Shown one piece after another: positions 51,266 through 63,640 of a stretch of DNA of 64,000 bases. A model generated the notes under the pieces. It had not been told where the DNA came from. It made no database searches and saw nothing but the letters and a program-made list of their open reading frames with translations. The stretch comes from Poecilobothrus nobilitatus (taxonomy: Eukaryota > Arthropoda > Insecta > Diptera > Dolichopodidae): contig OX352774.1 in NCBI GenBank assembly GCA_947095535.1, forward strand, positions 28,784,496 to 28,848,495, in the 5' to 3' direction. Every line of letters starts with the position of its first letter. The stretch's first letter is position 1. The position numbers were made by a program, and so were the translations under genes.

Positions 51266-51842
51266 TTTAAATTAAAATAAATCAACTTAAAAACTAAAAA
51301 TTAAACAGTTAAATCGGACATGCAGGTTATGATGCAGGTTGACTTAAAGTAAACTAATTAACCAACTATCGAATTAAAGAATTGATTCTTTGAATATGCA
51401 CATTTTGAATGTATAAAATTTAATTTCACTTGCCGCTTTTTTATCGACTATCAAGAAATCCATAACCATTTGTTTCCGTATAATTTTGTGATACCAAATT
51501 ATTATAAATCATCATAGAGCATCTTGTTTTGAGCTACGATTTAATCGTTTATAAAATTTGTACTTAATAAATTTCAAAAATATATGTATATATTTATTAG
51601 TTATTTTAAAGTTTTTGTTATTTCAAGATTTAAATATATTTTTTTTATTTTTTCAAATTTAAATTTAAGAAAAATAAAACATTAATACTTGATACATTTA
51701 GTATTTTAAATTATATATTAAGATTGCCTTTAATAACTATAGATATATCTTTATACTAAAGCAAAGGTAAGATCTAAACTGTCAGTTTACAATTGAAAGC
51801 TTAGTCGTTAGAATATTGTTAAAAGTTATTTCACTTTACATA
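51266..51842. other. AT-rich sequence, no gene seen
   Basis: TA-rich with poly-T runs. Nothing else supported. Confidence 0.6.
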
Positions 51843-51846
51843 TATA

Positions 51847-52424
51847 CATAGTGTTTCCTAAGTAAATGAACTGGATATATATACCGATGTTTGTATTCCC
51901 ATTAGTACATAAAATAAATCAAAAATAAAAAATCACTCTTATGATTTAAACTATAAAAACAAATTGAATTAATTTTATTGATTTTCTCACATCCAATACA
52001 GGTTACCCTATTGTATAATATTTCAAAATAAAGGTTAGTTCTTTGTAGATTTGAAATATTGTAAAATAAAATATTTAATAACAATGCATGTTCAATTACA
52101 ATATAGTTTGAAACAGTGACTTAAAAAAAAAAAAGGAACGCTATAACTATATGGAACCTTAAAAGATATATTCGTAGATATTCGAAAGACATGACGAAAA
52201 ATCTATATTTTTTCAACTAAGGTAAAATCTTTGTAGAATCAAAGCTTTCGTTTAAAATACGAAAACTATTTTTACGATATTATTACTACTAAAACCGTAT
52301 CTTAAATTCTATATTTTGGACTATATTGGAAATTAAATCGTGGTCCATCAAAAATTTTTATCTACAAAAAAAGATTTAAATAGTGATATATAGTAATGCA
52401 CTTACTTAGGTAACAAACACCCTG
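51847..52424. mobile_element. Non-autonomous mariner-like element with TA flanks
   Basis: Left end CATAGTGTTTCCTAAGTAAA and the reverse complement of the right end, CAGGGTGTTTGTTACCTAAG, are related inverted repeats. Both continue TAAGTAA(A/G)TG and a TATATA stretch, with a small indel. TA lies immediately outside each end. The CAGGGTGTTT end is typical of Tc1/mariner relatives. The interior is A/T-rich, and an open frame at 51902-52084 within it has no transposase motif. Confidence 0.7.
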
Positions 52425-52552
52425 TATATTATTAATTTGTATAACATTCATATGTATATGTATTCAAAAAATAAGAAAAATTAGTTGAAATAGATATAAA
52501 TAAGTTAATACACGCATTATCATCCCAATAAACAAATAAAAAATAATTATTA

Positions 52553-52739
52553 TTTTTTTTTTTAATGCATTTTCTACCACATAAATGGACAGGAAATTAC
52601 ACAGCCTTTCCTGTTCAGGCGTGACTGTCAATGTCGTAAGGAGAAAATAACTTACGACATATGTGCGATTCGAACCTACACTCTCTCGGTGTTTTCAAAT
52701 TTCATACGCTCTTACCCACTAGGCCACCGACGCCCCCTT
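52553..52739 (-). mobile_element. tRNA-derived SINE, complete copy with target-site duplication
   Basis: Direct repeats AATAATTATTA (52542-52552 and 52740-52750) bound the insertion. On the minus strand the head has an exact A box TGGCCTAGTGG (plus-strand 52716-52726) and a B box GGTTCGAATCG one base from consensus (52666-52676). The body repeats the 8-base stem GTCGTAAG...CTTACGAC, then CACGCCTGAACAGGAAAGGC, TGTGTAATTTCCTGTCC and ATTTATGTGG. The T run at 52553-52564 is the poly-A tail. Same family and body as 36050-36235. Confidence 0.9.
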
Positions 52740-52750
52740 AATAATTATTA

Positions 52751-54299
52751 CTGTCACAATTATTAATGTAACCATCAATATTCATAATAGCAACAAATCA
52801 GAACAATAAATAATATTGTCACTTGCAACATTCATAATAACAAAAAATCAGAATAATAACAATAACTAAACACATCAATTATAAGCAACAACAATAACCA
52901 AACGCATCAACCATAAACAAAAACAACAATAGAAAAGGATTACAACAAACCTGATTTACAGATTAAGTCTGAAGTTTTCCAAAAAAAAAGCTTAATCTCT
53001 ACTAAACATATAAATATAATGGACCCCAACAATGCAGGCAGAGTAATTCTAATCTTCATTTAATTGACATTATTGTGGAACAAGCCTTTTTTTTTTACCT
53101 AAGGTGAAACTGCCTTAAGCACAATAAATGTCAATTAATAAAATTATAAAAAATTAAAATTAAAATATAAAATCTAAATTAATGTTTTATTAAAAATAAA
53201 CTTATTCACTTCTTATATATATCTATACTTAAAATTTTAAAAAATGTAAATATTATTTTCAAAAATTCTATTAGTCAATTTAGATTAAGAAAAATTATGG
53301 CGCCGAAAAGAAGAAATTTTAATAGAAATTTCTAAGATTTTTATAATAAATAAAATATGCGTCATTTCATTACTCATTATAATTATGATTACAAAATACA
53401 AACATAATAATGTACATAATTATTATTATTCTATTAATTTTTTTTTTATAAATTAAATAAAAAATAACAAAACATTTAATTTATGACTATATAAATAATT
53501 AAAAGTTATGATTCATAATGTAAAAATTAAAAAAAAAAAAAAAATCTTAAGTACCTACCTATACCTGAATACAATTTTTTAAATCCTTCTGCAGGGAAAT
53601 CCATTATTGATAAATGATAAAGAAGTATGACGTTAAGTTACATACAAAGTCCGAAATCAATATTGCGAAATTCGAACACTATGGTGCAATTAATTTAGTT
53701 GTGGTGTCTTGTGACGGTTTTTTTTTTTTGTATAAGATAAGATAATTTTAAAACAATTAATTATGAAATGTTGTCACTTTCTATTATTTTAAGTAATAAG
53801 TATAAATATTGTATTAAATAAAAATAATTTTGGAATTTTTTTTTTTTCATTATTTAAAACGTGTTATGAGGTGTTATCTTCAATATAATTTTTGGAAAAT
53901 TTATGCGTTATTAAAATATAAATGATCAAAATTTTTTAATTCACTAAAGATAAGATAACATAAGCTTAAAAATGATTAATTAAATTTAATGTTAATTGTT
54001 TTAAGAATCATGATATAGAATGACTATAATAATTAAAATGGAAATAGTAATTTTCCGCCTATAGAAGAATTCTTATATGTTAATTTAGTTATATTTTAGA
54101 TTGCTTAAGTGATTAATTTTTAAAAGTAATAATGATTTGTAAAAATCTTATCTACGTGGAATAGTCTAAATGCTAATCTTTTTAATACTCATTTTTAAAT
54201 CAAACTTTTTGGAAAGGCTATATAAAGAAAATGTGCACTTTCTGAACTTTTTTACTATATAGATAGATGACTGTTTTAAAAAAGATGTTTTACACCTGT
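52751..54299. other. AT-rich sequence with CAA/ATAA-rich tract, no gene seen
   Basis: 52740-52930 is rich in AACAATAA and CATAA motifs. The rest is poly-A/T; the only other structure is the short foldback at 53061-53138. Confidence 0.6.
53061..53138. repeat. Short foldback sequence, possible tiny MITE
   Basis: TAATTGACATTATTGTG at the left pairs with CACAATAAATGTCAATTA at the right with one bulge, around a spacer holding a T run. At about 78 bases it could be a very short inverted-repeat element or a chance hairpin. Confidence 0.5.
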
Positions 54300-55575
54300 T
54301 AGCCTATTCTATACACTTGTTCGGTTATTAATTTCACTGTGTCAGCTTACCCGTCCGTCTGTTCTGTTTACAAAACTTCTACACCGTTTAAGATAGAACA
54401 ATGCACATGATAGAACAATTTTAATAATGGTATCTTAAAAACAACAATGTTGTAAAACAATTTTTTTATGTGGCCCCACCCGTTACAGAGCTCCATCCCC
54501 TCAAAATTTGAAAAAGTCCTAGTTGTGAAATAAATTTGAAAAGGCTAAAATGTGCATATCATAGGTCCTGCTTAACATTTTTCAATCTAAAAACGCCAAA
54601 TGACAGAATTTTTCTTTACTTTTACTATATCCAAATTATTTTATTTTTAATTATAGTATTTAAATTTACCGTTATGTTAAAACTATAAATTTTGCAAGAT
54701 TTTGCTTTGCTTATAATATCCGCAACGCTTTTAGATAGAACCTTGAAATTTTGTTAGAAAAAAAGATGTTTCAGAACTACAAAACCGTCTACAAGTTATT
54801 TCAGAAAATTTTTTTGTATCACCCCCTGTTTAAAAGGCATTAGGGATCAAAAATTAAATATTGTAATATTTATACACAATACACAAGTAACATGTACATA
54901 TGTGCCTGTGCCTGTGCAAATTTATAGCCAAAAAATTAAAACTTTCATACTATATTTTTATATGAGCTAACATCTTTTCTTAGTTATATAACTATGCAGT
55001 TATGGAGTTACAGCACTTCAAATTTGGAAAAATGTCATATTTTAAAATGTATAGGTATATATCTCTGATTTTGCTTAATATTTTTTAAATCAAAAATGTC
55101 AAACAAAAAGGGATTTTTTTTTTATCTCAATAAATCAATATAAAAATTGTACAAAGTTTTTAAATTTACCGTTATGATATAATAAAATATTGCAGATTTT
55201 GAAAGATTTTTAAGCATTAGAATAATTTGTCTCAGGAAACCATCCGGTGTTTAAGTGCTATAAGGGCTTAAAAATTGAAAATTTGTTATTTTTAGACACC
55301 AGTACAAATTTTGTAAAAATAAAAGTTAAAAAATAAAGCTTCAAAATTATGTTTTTATAAATATTAGCAGCTTTTTTTAATTATGCGGCGTTGTCTGAAA
55401 ATTTAAAAAAATGTCTCTTGATTTTTAACAATTTTTTTCTTTTATATGATATTCTAAGAAAATTTACAAATTATATGCAAGACACAATCAATTTTATTTA
55501 TTTTATAAACTGTTTGTATTGGTCTTTTAAAAAAATGTGCGCCTTTAAAAACTGTTGATTTTCATTCTGCCTTGT
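54300..55575 (+). repeat. Dispersed repeat family, copy C, longest
   Basis: It has the full 5' part (CCGTCCGTCTGTTCTGTTTA, then CAAAACTTCTACACCG) and two successive internal blocks. Block 1 holds GTTACAGAGCTCCATCCCC, TTTACCGTTATGTTAAAAC, TCACCCCCTGTTTAAAAG and GTGCCTGTGCAAATTT. Block 2 starts about 520 bases later with GAGTTACAGCACTTC and repeats the landmarks, more worn (TTTACCGTTATGATA, AAACCATCCGGTGTTTAAG, ACACCAGTACAAATTTT). It ends TTTAAAAACTGTTG and TTCTGCCTTGTTT, like copies A and B. No open frame. Confidence 0.8.
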
Positions 55576-58500
55576 TTACAGTGGATAACAAATGATAAAA
55601 TGCTACGAAGTCATAAAAACTCTTATTTACAAAAAAAAACAGGCCTAAAATTATCGAAAATACCTGTATGGTACAAATTCTAATTTTGTTAAAGAAAGAA
55701 ATTAAAAAAAATTAACAAAAACAAAAATAACAAAATTAAAACTATAAAAAAAAAATCTTTTTTTGAAAAAATCTAAAATAAATTGAATACATACTACTTT
55801 TTACTTTATGAAGTGTTGCATATTATTAAAACATTTTAAGAACTTGTTAAAATAAAATAATGAGCTCGAAATAAATTTTTTGCATATTAACACAAAATAG
55901 TGTACTTAAGTACATACATACTTACATTGCGGCAAATATATAAGTATATATTATATACATCACATATATAAATGTATCTTATAGTAGTGTATACATAATA
56001 TTATGTGCATATTGCAGATTTTTTTCTTAAATTTTTTTTTTTCGGTAAAAACGAAAAGAAAATACATATATACATTGTATATCTATATCATACCTATTAT
56101 ATGATGTACAAACATATAAAAATTTAAAGGTTTTTTTTTTTATTTTTTGTTTATTATTTTCTGAAATAAAATGCATCTTAAATAAAGTGTACATTACCAA
56201 AGATTTTCATTATTTTTGTCTCGTGACCTGAATTCTATTTATGGAAAGTTCATTAGCTTTTCACTGCATCTTAAAAATATTACTATAAAAGGATGCAAAT
56301 ATAAAAAAAAAAAAAAATTTTCTTGACAACAACAATAAAAAAAAAAAAAACACAATAAAAATAAAAATAAAAACAAAATTAAAAAATTTTACGAGATGTT
56401 TGTTAAAAAAAAATCCATTCATTCATAATTTTTTCGAAAAACATTTCGCATTTATTGTGGTTGTGTATGTATGCATGTATGTATATACAAAAAGAATAAG
56501 AAGAATATATTGTTGTTGTTAACCACATTTATTTTGTCTATGATTTATTTTTTTTTTTCTTTTTTTTTGTCTTTCTTTTTTTGACAGACACTTTGACAAG
56601 TTTAATTTTTCTTATTAAAAAAAAAAAAAAACAACAAAAATAAATAATTTGTTTTAAGGGCCTTACCAAAAATTTCATATTGTTGCAACAAAATAATGAA
56701 AAATAAAAAATTATATTTGGTATTTTTTTATGAGAATGCGCAAAGATATACACATTAAGATTAAAAATATTATAAATTAAAAATTTAGTTTTTTAGAAAT
56801 AGAAAACAACTATGTACGTATGTATGTATATGTATTGCTAATTTTGTTTTTAGTCACAAATTTCATTTCCGTTTAATTTAGTTTGTCTGTTAAATTTTTT
56901 TGTACGGGCGTGGATGGGAATAATCGAAGGACGGTAAAGAGGAGCGGTACTAGGACGCTAAAGAAGAACGATTTCTTTATTAAAATGGTGATTTTAGGCT
57001 ACTAAATACCACTTCATTTTTTGACCAAACAATAGATTATGGGAGCTTAAGTATTATTGTACTATTTGGGGTAAGGAAAGATTTTGTTATATAGTTAAAA
57101 TTGTTCATTTACAATCAAATATCAATGTCAGAAGTTGTCAAAGTACAGGTTTATAGTTCTCCTCAATTGTCAGAGTCAGGTTATGGTTAGGCTAACAAAA
57201 TTAATTAACAAAAGAAAAATCGAAATTGATTAAATTAAGAAAAATGAAACTGCATAACCATCGTATATAGTTACATATTGAAAAACAGATATTTAGGCCT
57301 GTTATGGTTAGTTCATAATTTTTTGCAATGACAAGCAGAAATGGAAAAGAATGAAACATTGGAAAAAACATTTTTTTTTCAAAATAATTATCGATTCCGG
57401 AATATTATGATAAAATTGATTTTTAAAGAAATTCATATTATTTAATATTAATATTTGATAGTTAAAATTACTAAACTATTAATTAATTATTTCTTGATAA
57501 AAACGATGCAACGTCTTACTTCAACTATATTATCTTATTAATTTATTATTTGATTATTATATTATTGAATAACTGTAGTGATTCTTTTGTAAAATTCGAA
57601 ATTAGTGAACAAAGTTTTCTTTTTAGATTTTTAAAATCTTTTTAATTCTCCAAAATAATTGGCTACTTTTTGAATTTGATGATGGGTAGGTAATATTGGA
57701 TTGGACTGTTACTCTTAAATCTTAAATAAATTTCTATTAAATATTAAATTAGTTAAATATAGAGTGCGATACCAAACGTATATCCTTACGAAATAATTGT
57801 AGTTTTAATTGATAATTAAACTAAAAAAAGGTAATTATTTGCTGTTTGTGGTTGCGATAGTCATTTAAAATAGCTAGCTTTTTGTTTTTCATTTTTATTG
57901 ACAGATGACTACATATTCAATTCACGTATTTTTTCGATGGAAATAAATAAGAAGTTAGCATTTAATTGTCAAAATAAAAATGGATGTTATAAACAAACGT
58001 AATCAATATATAAAAAAAAATATTATAAATAATTATTATCTGTATAAGAATATTAGAAATAATTAAAATAACACAATATTTAAGAATAAATTAAGCTAAT
58101 ATAGTTCATGGTTTTAAGTTAAGCAATAACTACACTACCAACAATGCCGGTTATAACACTATTTCAACACTCATCGTCAACACAACAGATTTTGACTATT
58201 AAATGGTGTTGCATTTAACAGTTGCAACTTTTCTCAATTTGTCTATTCATTAGTGTAAATCTCATTATGAATTAAGATTTTGCTTAAGAAATATCGCGCA
58301 TTTTATATCGTAACAAAAAAAAAACCCTCCACCTAAATACATTTTTTATTGCTCGTGTCCTATGCATTTTGGAAAATTTAACAGCACAGGCAGATAATTT
58401 TTTTTTGAAAATTTCTCTTTTAACGGCAACACTAGTGCAGCAGAAATATCTCTACCATAAATAAATTCTACGGAAAGAAGGTGAGAGACAAAGCGAAAGA

Positions 58501-60118
58501 AGATGCAAATGCAATAGTGTCTAATATAGCGTAATAAATAGTTTAAATATCAATTCAAATTACTGCTATTTTATAGCGACAACACGAACACACTCATGAT
58601 AATTTTATACTAGCTGTCAAAATGATGGACAAAAAAAGATAAGAATTTATTAACACTGCAGTTAATTATTTAATGACTTTAAAATTTTAAATAAACTGAA
58701 ATATGAAACTTATAAATTTTCTATAAATATTAAAAAAAAAAGGTTATGTATAATTTTTAAATGAATATTTCTTCTCTTTCATACATTTTTCATCTTTTTT
58801 ACACTTAAATTTAAATTTTTATCAAAAAAAGAGTACGGAAATACAGATAATGATCACAAGAACAAATTAAAATCAAATTTAATTTCAAACATTTTTTTTT
58901 AGATTTTAGATTTTATTTAAATCTTTTAAAAAATTAGAAAACAATGTAATTCTATAATGAGTTTTTTTTTTAATTATGTAAAGTATACATTTTTTATTAT
59001 TTTTGTTTAAATTTTATTTTTAACTTTAGAACCAGACAGAAATTTTTCCTTTTTTTTTTTTTATATAATTTTTATGTTTTTCTTTTTATTTTCTTTTTTT
59101 TATAATTAGATATTTAAAAAGTGAAAATTTGTATGTCTACCAAAGTTCTATTTTTATTTAAATAAAAAAAAAAAAAAAACAAAATAAAAAAAATAAAATT
59201 TTGTAGACATTTGCAATATTTTAAACTAATGACATTTTTAAAATGCATTTTGGAAGAAACTAAAATTATTATAGGAATGACATGAACTTTTAATATAAAA
59301 AAAAAAAAAAACAAAATATAAATTAATTTATTCAAAGAAAAAAAGAAAAAGAAGAAAAATAAAAATAATTTAAATGTTTGAGTATAAATTAACTGAAAAA
59401 AATTCTCGATTTAGTAATTCTGAAATTTTAATATGAACAATTTTTTTCTTTTTGATTTTGCCAAAAGATTAATGAACTCTGGTAAATAATGGAAAGAATG
59501 TTGGCTGTTGAATGTTGGAATGTTGGAATGTATACATTGAATTTTTGGAAAGACAAAATAATATGTAATTTTAATTAAATTTATATTATTATAGTATGAT
59601 ATTTTTATTTTTAATGAAATTTCGCTATGGTTTTAATGTCAGTTATACTTATAAGTCATTTGATCGATTTCTACATGTACAACTGAACTGATGTCTGTCA
59701 AAATCTCTTGTTGACAGATGAATAAAAAAAAATAAAAAAAAAATAAAAACAATTGAAATTTAAAATTCAAATCTAAATTGAAATAATCATTGAAAAATAA
59801 AAAATTTTAATGCGCATATTAATCTGCATACTTATATCAATATATTTTCAGCTCGATTTTAAAAGATTTTTTAAAATTTATCTTGATTTAAGACGCATTT
59901 TAAGAGATGAATGATAAAAATTCAATTTTCAATTTAATTCAATTCAAAGTTCAATAAATATATACCTATTAAATATATATTTTAATTCTGAAAAGATAAC
60001 TGATGACAGGTTTGAATAAGAAAATTTTAATAAAGAATGTTTCTGTACGCCAAAAAAATTTTATAAGAAAAATGTTTACATTAAATTATTTGTTCTTAGA
60101 AAATTAAACGATTATATT
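55576..60118. other. AT-rich sequence, no gene seen
   Basis: Poly-A/T tracts (56300-56345, 56540-56640 and 59040-59340), CATA/TATG near 55910-56000. A more complex patch lies near 56890-57320, where GTTATGGTTAG occurs twice, and another near 58140-58640. None gives a recognisable gene or element. Confidence 0.6.
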
Positions 60119-60425
60119 TAGTTCACCACTTCGGCATATTTCTTCTGAACTATTTCCATAAAAAAAAAAAGAGAATTCAATGCTTCAAAACAATTTTTCT
60201 GCACACGAAAATATTTAGACAGCTGAAATTTGAAATTACCTATTTTAAATTTTTTTTTATTTGATGAGATAAAAAAGAGTTCCGCACAAAAAATTAAATC
60301 AACTTTTTTTCCGGGGAGAAAAAAAATTCCGAACTAAATTTGAAAAATGGGAGAATTCAAATTTTCATATAAAAAACATGTACACGCATGAGGGCGGCAC
60401 AAAAATTTCCGAAGCAGTGAATCCA
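60119..60425 (-). mobile_element. Inverted-repeat element, family copy 2
   Basis: Homologous along its length, in opposite orientation, to 27304-27666; shared blocks are listed there. Its ends read TTAGTTCACCACTTCGG and, reverse-complemented, GGATTCACTGCTTCGG, a clearer terminal inverted repeat pair than in copy 1. An extra inner end-like motif (GAATTCAATGCTTC) lies near 60173-60186, in the same relative place as in copy 1. Non-coding. Confidence 0.75.
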
Positions 60426-61177
60426 ATATTAAAGTTCACGATACATTATATAGTAAAAATGATTCATATTTGAATATAGTGCTCTAGCTAGGTACTCTGT
60501 TTTAGTATAAATCTATTTACTACTAAGTGGCAACATTTTTAAGATGGCGAAGTGTATCCGTACTCAAACACACCGTTAAGGAATATTAAACGAATGGTTC
60601 TAAGAAACACAGGGGTTATCATTTCTTAAATTTTAAATTAAAAATCATATTAAAAGGAAATGGGAAAAAAAATTTTAAGACTAAACTAAAACTAAAATTT
60701 ATTTTATTTTTTTTTAAATAAATTTAATTAAAGAATGGAAACTAACCGAATATTATTGATTTATTACAAATATTTATTAAAATGATTAATTTTTTTAATA
60801 TAGATTATAGTTTAAATTTTTGCTCTAATTTTACATTTCTTTACTTAATTTTGTTTTTTTAAAAACAATTCTATAGATAATAAGAAACGGTACAAATCCA
60901 TTTTAAGATTACGCATAGTATTGTTGTTATAAAAAATATATTTGGGGTAAATACTCATAAAATTTTCATCATTTCCTGTCTCTATTATTTAACTGATTCA
61001 TTTTTTTTTTTATATTATATTTCAGTTTGTTTTTTGTTTTCTATACAATGTAAATATTTTTACATTATTTTTTTTTTTTTTATTAATTAAATTTCATAAT
61101 ATGATATAAGATTAAAATTATGTTTTATGGAAAATAACAATTATATGAATACAAAATTTCTTAAGAAAAATGATTTG
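60426..61177. other. AT-rich sequence, no gene seen
   Basis: Short more-complex patch near 60480-60610, otherwise poly-A/T. Nothing supported. Confidence 0.6.
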
Positions 61178-61180
61178 TAA

Positions 61181-61555
61181 TGCTGCCCATACACGGCGGA
61201 CTATAGGTTGTAAACTTGGTACGCGGACAGGTTTTAGAACCATATCACACACTTATCCAACCTATATCATTCAAGTATTGTAATTATGTACTTTATATTT
61301 TTATTATTTTCTCAAATCAAAAAATCTCAATGTTAAAATGACATTTAAGTTGTACAACTTGCTCATACACGATACAACTCAACTACAAACTAAAGACTCC
61401 GCCTACAAAAAGGTAAAACAAAAATCAAAATTTTTTGATATTCATTCAACCAACTTTTCAACCATCAAAATGGTTTTACAACTTGTCCATACACGATACA
61501 ACTTATCAAGTCCGCGTACCAAGTTTATAACCTAGTCCGCCGTGTATGGGCAGCA
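61181..61555. mobile_element. MITE with TAA target duplication, PIF/Harbinger-like
   Basis: Left end TGCTGCCCATACACGGCGGA and the reverse complement of the right end match for about 47 bases. They continue CTA(TA)GGTT and AAACTTGGTACGCGGAC with one substitution and a two-base indel. TAA flanks both sides (61178-61180 and 61556-61558), the 3-base duplication expected of PIF/Harbinger elements. Inside, CATACACGATACAACT occurs twice as a direct repeat preceded by ACAACTTG, so internal copies of end-related sequence exist. A 65-codon open frame (61338-61535) within it is not a gene. Confidence 0.88.
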
Positions 61556-61558
61556 TAA

Positions 61559-62384
61559 GAATTAAAAAAAAAAAAAAAAAAAGCATTTAAAAATAAATTC
61601 TTATTGTTATTTTCAGTTTTTTATTAAATATCTATAAATTAATATAAGTAATAGCTAATAATTAATAATTATGATTAGATATAGACTAATTTTTTTTAAT
61701 CTAATTCTATATATGAAACAAAATAAAATAAAAAAAACATAATATTTGTTCAGGCGAGATGTTTAAAGTTCAAATTAATTGATTAAATTAGTTTTTTTTT
61801 TTTTTTTTTAATTACTTTGCTAAAGTATAATAAACCTTTTATAATGAATTTATATTTGGTAAACTTTGATCATATACCATATATTAAAATAACAATTCTA
61901 GAATAATTTATTAAAATGATATTTTAACATAATTATAATATGTATATATGTATGTATATTAAATAATTAATTAAAATGACATTTTGCTTGAACTTTTATA
62001 TATCCATTAACTGGAATTTGCTTAAAAGAATTGTTTTGATTTACTTTAAATTATTTATTCTTTAATTCATTTTTGTTAGGCATTAATTAGTAATTAGGTA
62101 CTTATTTTGTTAATTTTCATTTTTATAATTGACTCCAGATTTAAGATTAATTTATTTTTTAACAAATATTTGCATATTTTTAGGATGATTTGATGAAAAT
62201 ATGTAATAATAATAATATTTGTTTAGATTTCCCTTTATTAAATAAATAAAATGTTCGGTTGATTTTTATTTTCTAACTAAATATTAAAAATTTATTTTTT
62301 TTTTTTCTTCTTATAGATTTTCAATTTCATTTTCTGGAAGGTATATTAATATTTAAAAAAAAGTTTTAATAAAATTAAACAGAA
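61559..62384. other. AT-rich sequence, no gene seen
   Basis: Poly-T, TAAT and TATG-rich. Nothing supported. Confidence 0.65.
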
Positions 62385-62990
62385 TAAATCTAATCGGACA
62401 GATCTAATCGGACGGAATTTTAATATAATTTTGTTAATATTCTTTTCTATTTTTAATATATCTTTCAAAAACTTTAATTAACTCCGTTTGTTGATCTTTT
62501 TAAAGTTTTTTACAAAACTTCTACACAAATAAAGGTATAAAGTAAGCAAATTTTAACAAAGGATAGATCTCGTAAAAATATTAATGTTGTTAGAATTGCA
62601 ACAACAATTCAAATTTCAGTTGCGTATATTTAAAGTTCTGCTTAAAATTTTTTCAATTAAAAAATACCAAACCATAAAACATTTTTTTAGTTTTATAAAT
62701 ATTAAAACAAATTTTTGCATTTTTTGTATTTAAATTAAAATTTACTATTTTTAAATACAGGTTACAAGTTACAACTTAGACATCTATACAAGTTTTTTCA
62801 ATGTAAAACGTCAAACTATAAGCTGCAACATTATAATTTTACATGTCTTAACCACTTTTCTTAATTATATAGGATTTCCTTAAATTCTAAGAAAAATTAC
62901 AAATTTTGATGTAAGTCAAGTCACAATATTTTAAAATATTTTTATTACTTTTTCTAAAATGTGAACTTTTGCTTTTATATTTTGGATGTT
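62385..62990 (+). repeat. Dispersed repeat family, copy D, highly worn
   Basis: The start has a duplicated TCTAATCGGAC followed by AGA/GG, corresponding to the GTCCGTC-type 5' part of copies A and C. TTTTTTACAAAACTTCTACAC and, later, TTCTTAATTATATAGGATT and CAAGTCACAATATTTTAAA are in the family order. The internal ACCGTTATG and CACCCCC landmarks are no longer clear, so this is an old copy or a relative. Confidence 0.5.
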
Positions 62991-63299
62991 TTTTTGTTAT
63001 CATTTTTAGTTGTTATTCTATAAACATTAAAAATTCTACTAATGTGGTTAAAAATCTTTTCAAAATCTTAAAGTTAACTAAATGTATCTTAAACAATTAC
63101 GTTGATCGAAATATTTCTCTACTTAGAAGTTCATATATGTTTAAAGAAGACACCTGTTACCACAGTAATTCTTTATAGAAAATAAATAAATTTACTTGAA
63201 AATAAATTATTATAAATAAATTATTATTTGAAAATAATTAATTTTTTTAATAGCAATCTTTAGTGTATCAACCAAGTCCAAGTGGGGAACTGTAATAAT

Positions 63300-63640
63300 G
63301 TTAATAAATGTCTGTTTCAGAAATGTTCTTTGGGATATACTATATACTAAAGAAGCTAAGAGGGCAAGTCGAAAGATTAGGCAGATCTAACATAGGAATG
63401 TGTATGGAAAGGAGTCAGAGGCGGTATTATACGTATTTTGCAAATTCTAAAGAAGAGTAACCTTGAGAGAAGGCTACTGTGAAGATCTCTACGAAGTGAG
63501 GACTTTGGACCGGAAACATTTTTAGGAGTATTACCTGGGTCAATGACCTGTTATAAGATATAAGTGTCTCCTGGAGTTGAGGTGCACAACGAGTCTCAAG
63601 ATCTGGGTATAAGTTTAATCGCCCCTTCCAAACAACAATA
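63300..63640. other. Higher-complexity island, unassigned
   Basis: About 340 bases with balanced composition, for example AGACTCGTTGTGCACCTCAA on the minus strand and GAGAGAAGGCTACTGTGAAG on the plus strand. Frames on both strands are broken by stops and show no motif I recognise. An old transposable element or a non-coding exon are both possible. The last 360 bases after it are A/T-rich with nothing supported. Confidence 0.4.

Noticed and set aside
61338..61535. 65-codon open frame
   Set aside because: Lies wholly inside the TAA-flanked MITE; the repeated peptide comes from the element's internal direct repeats.
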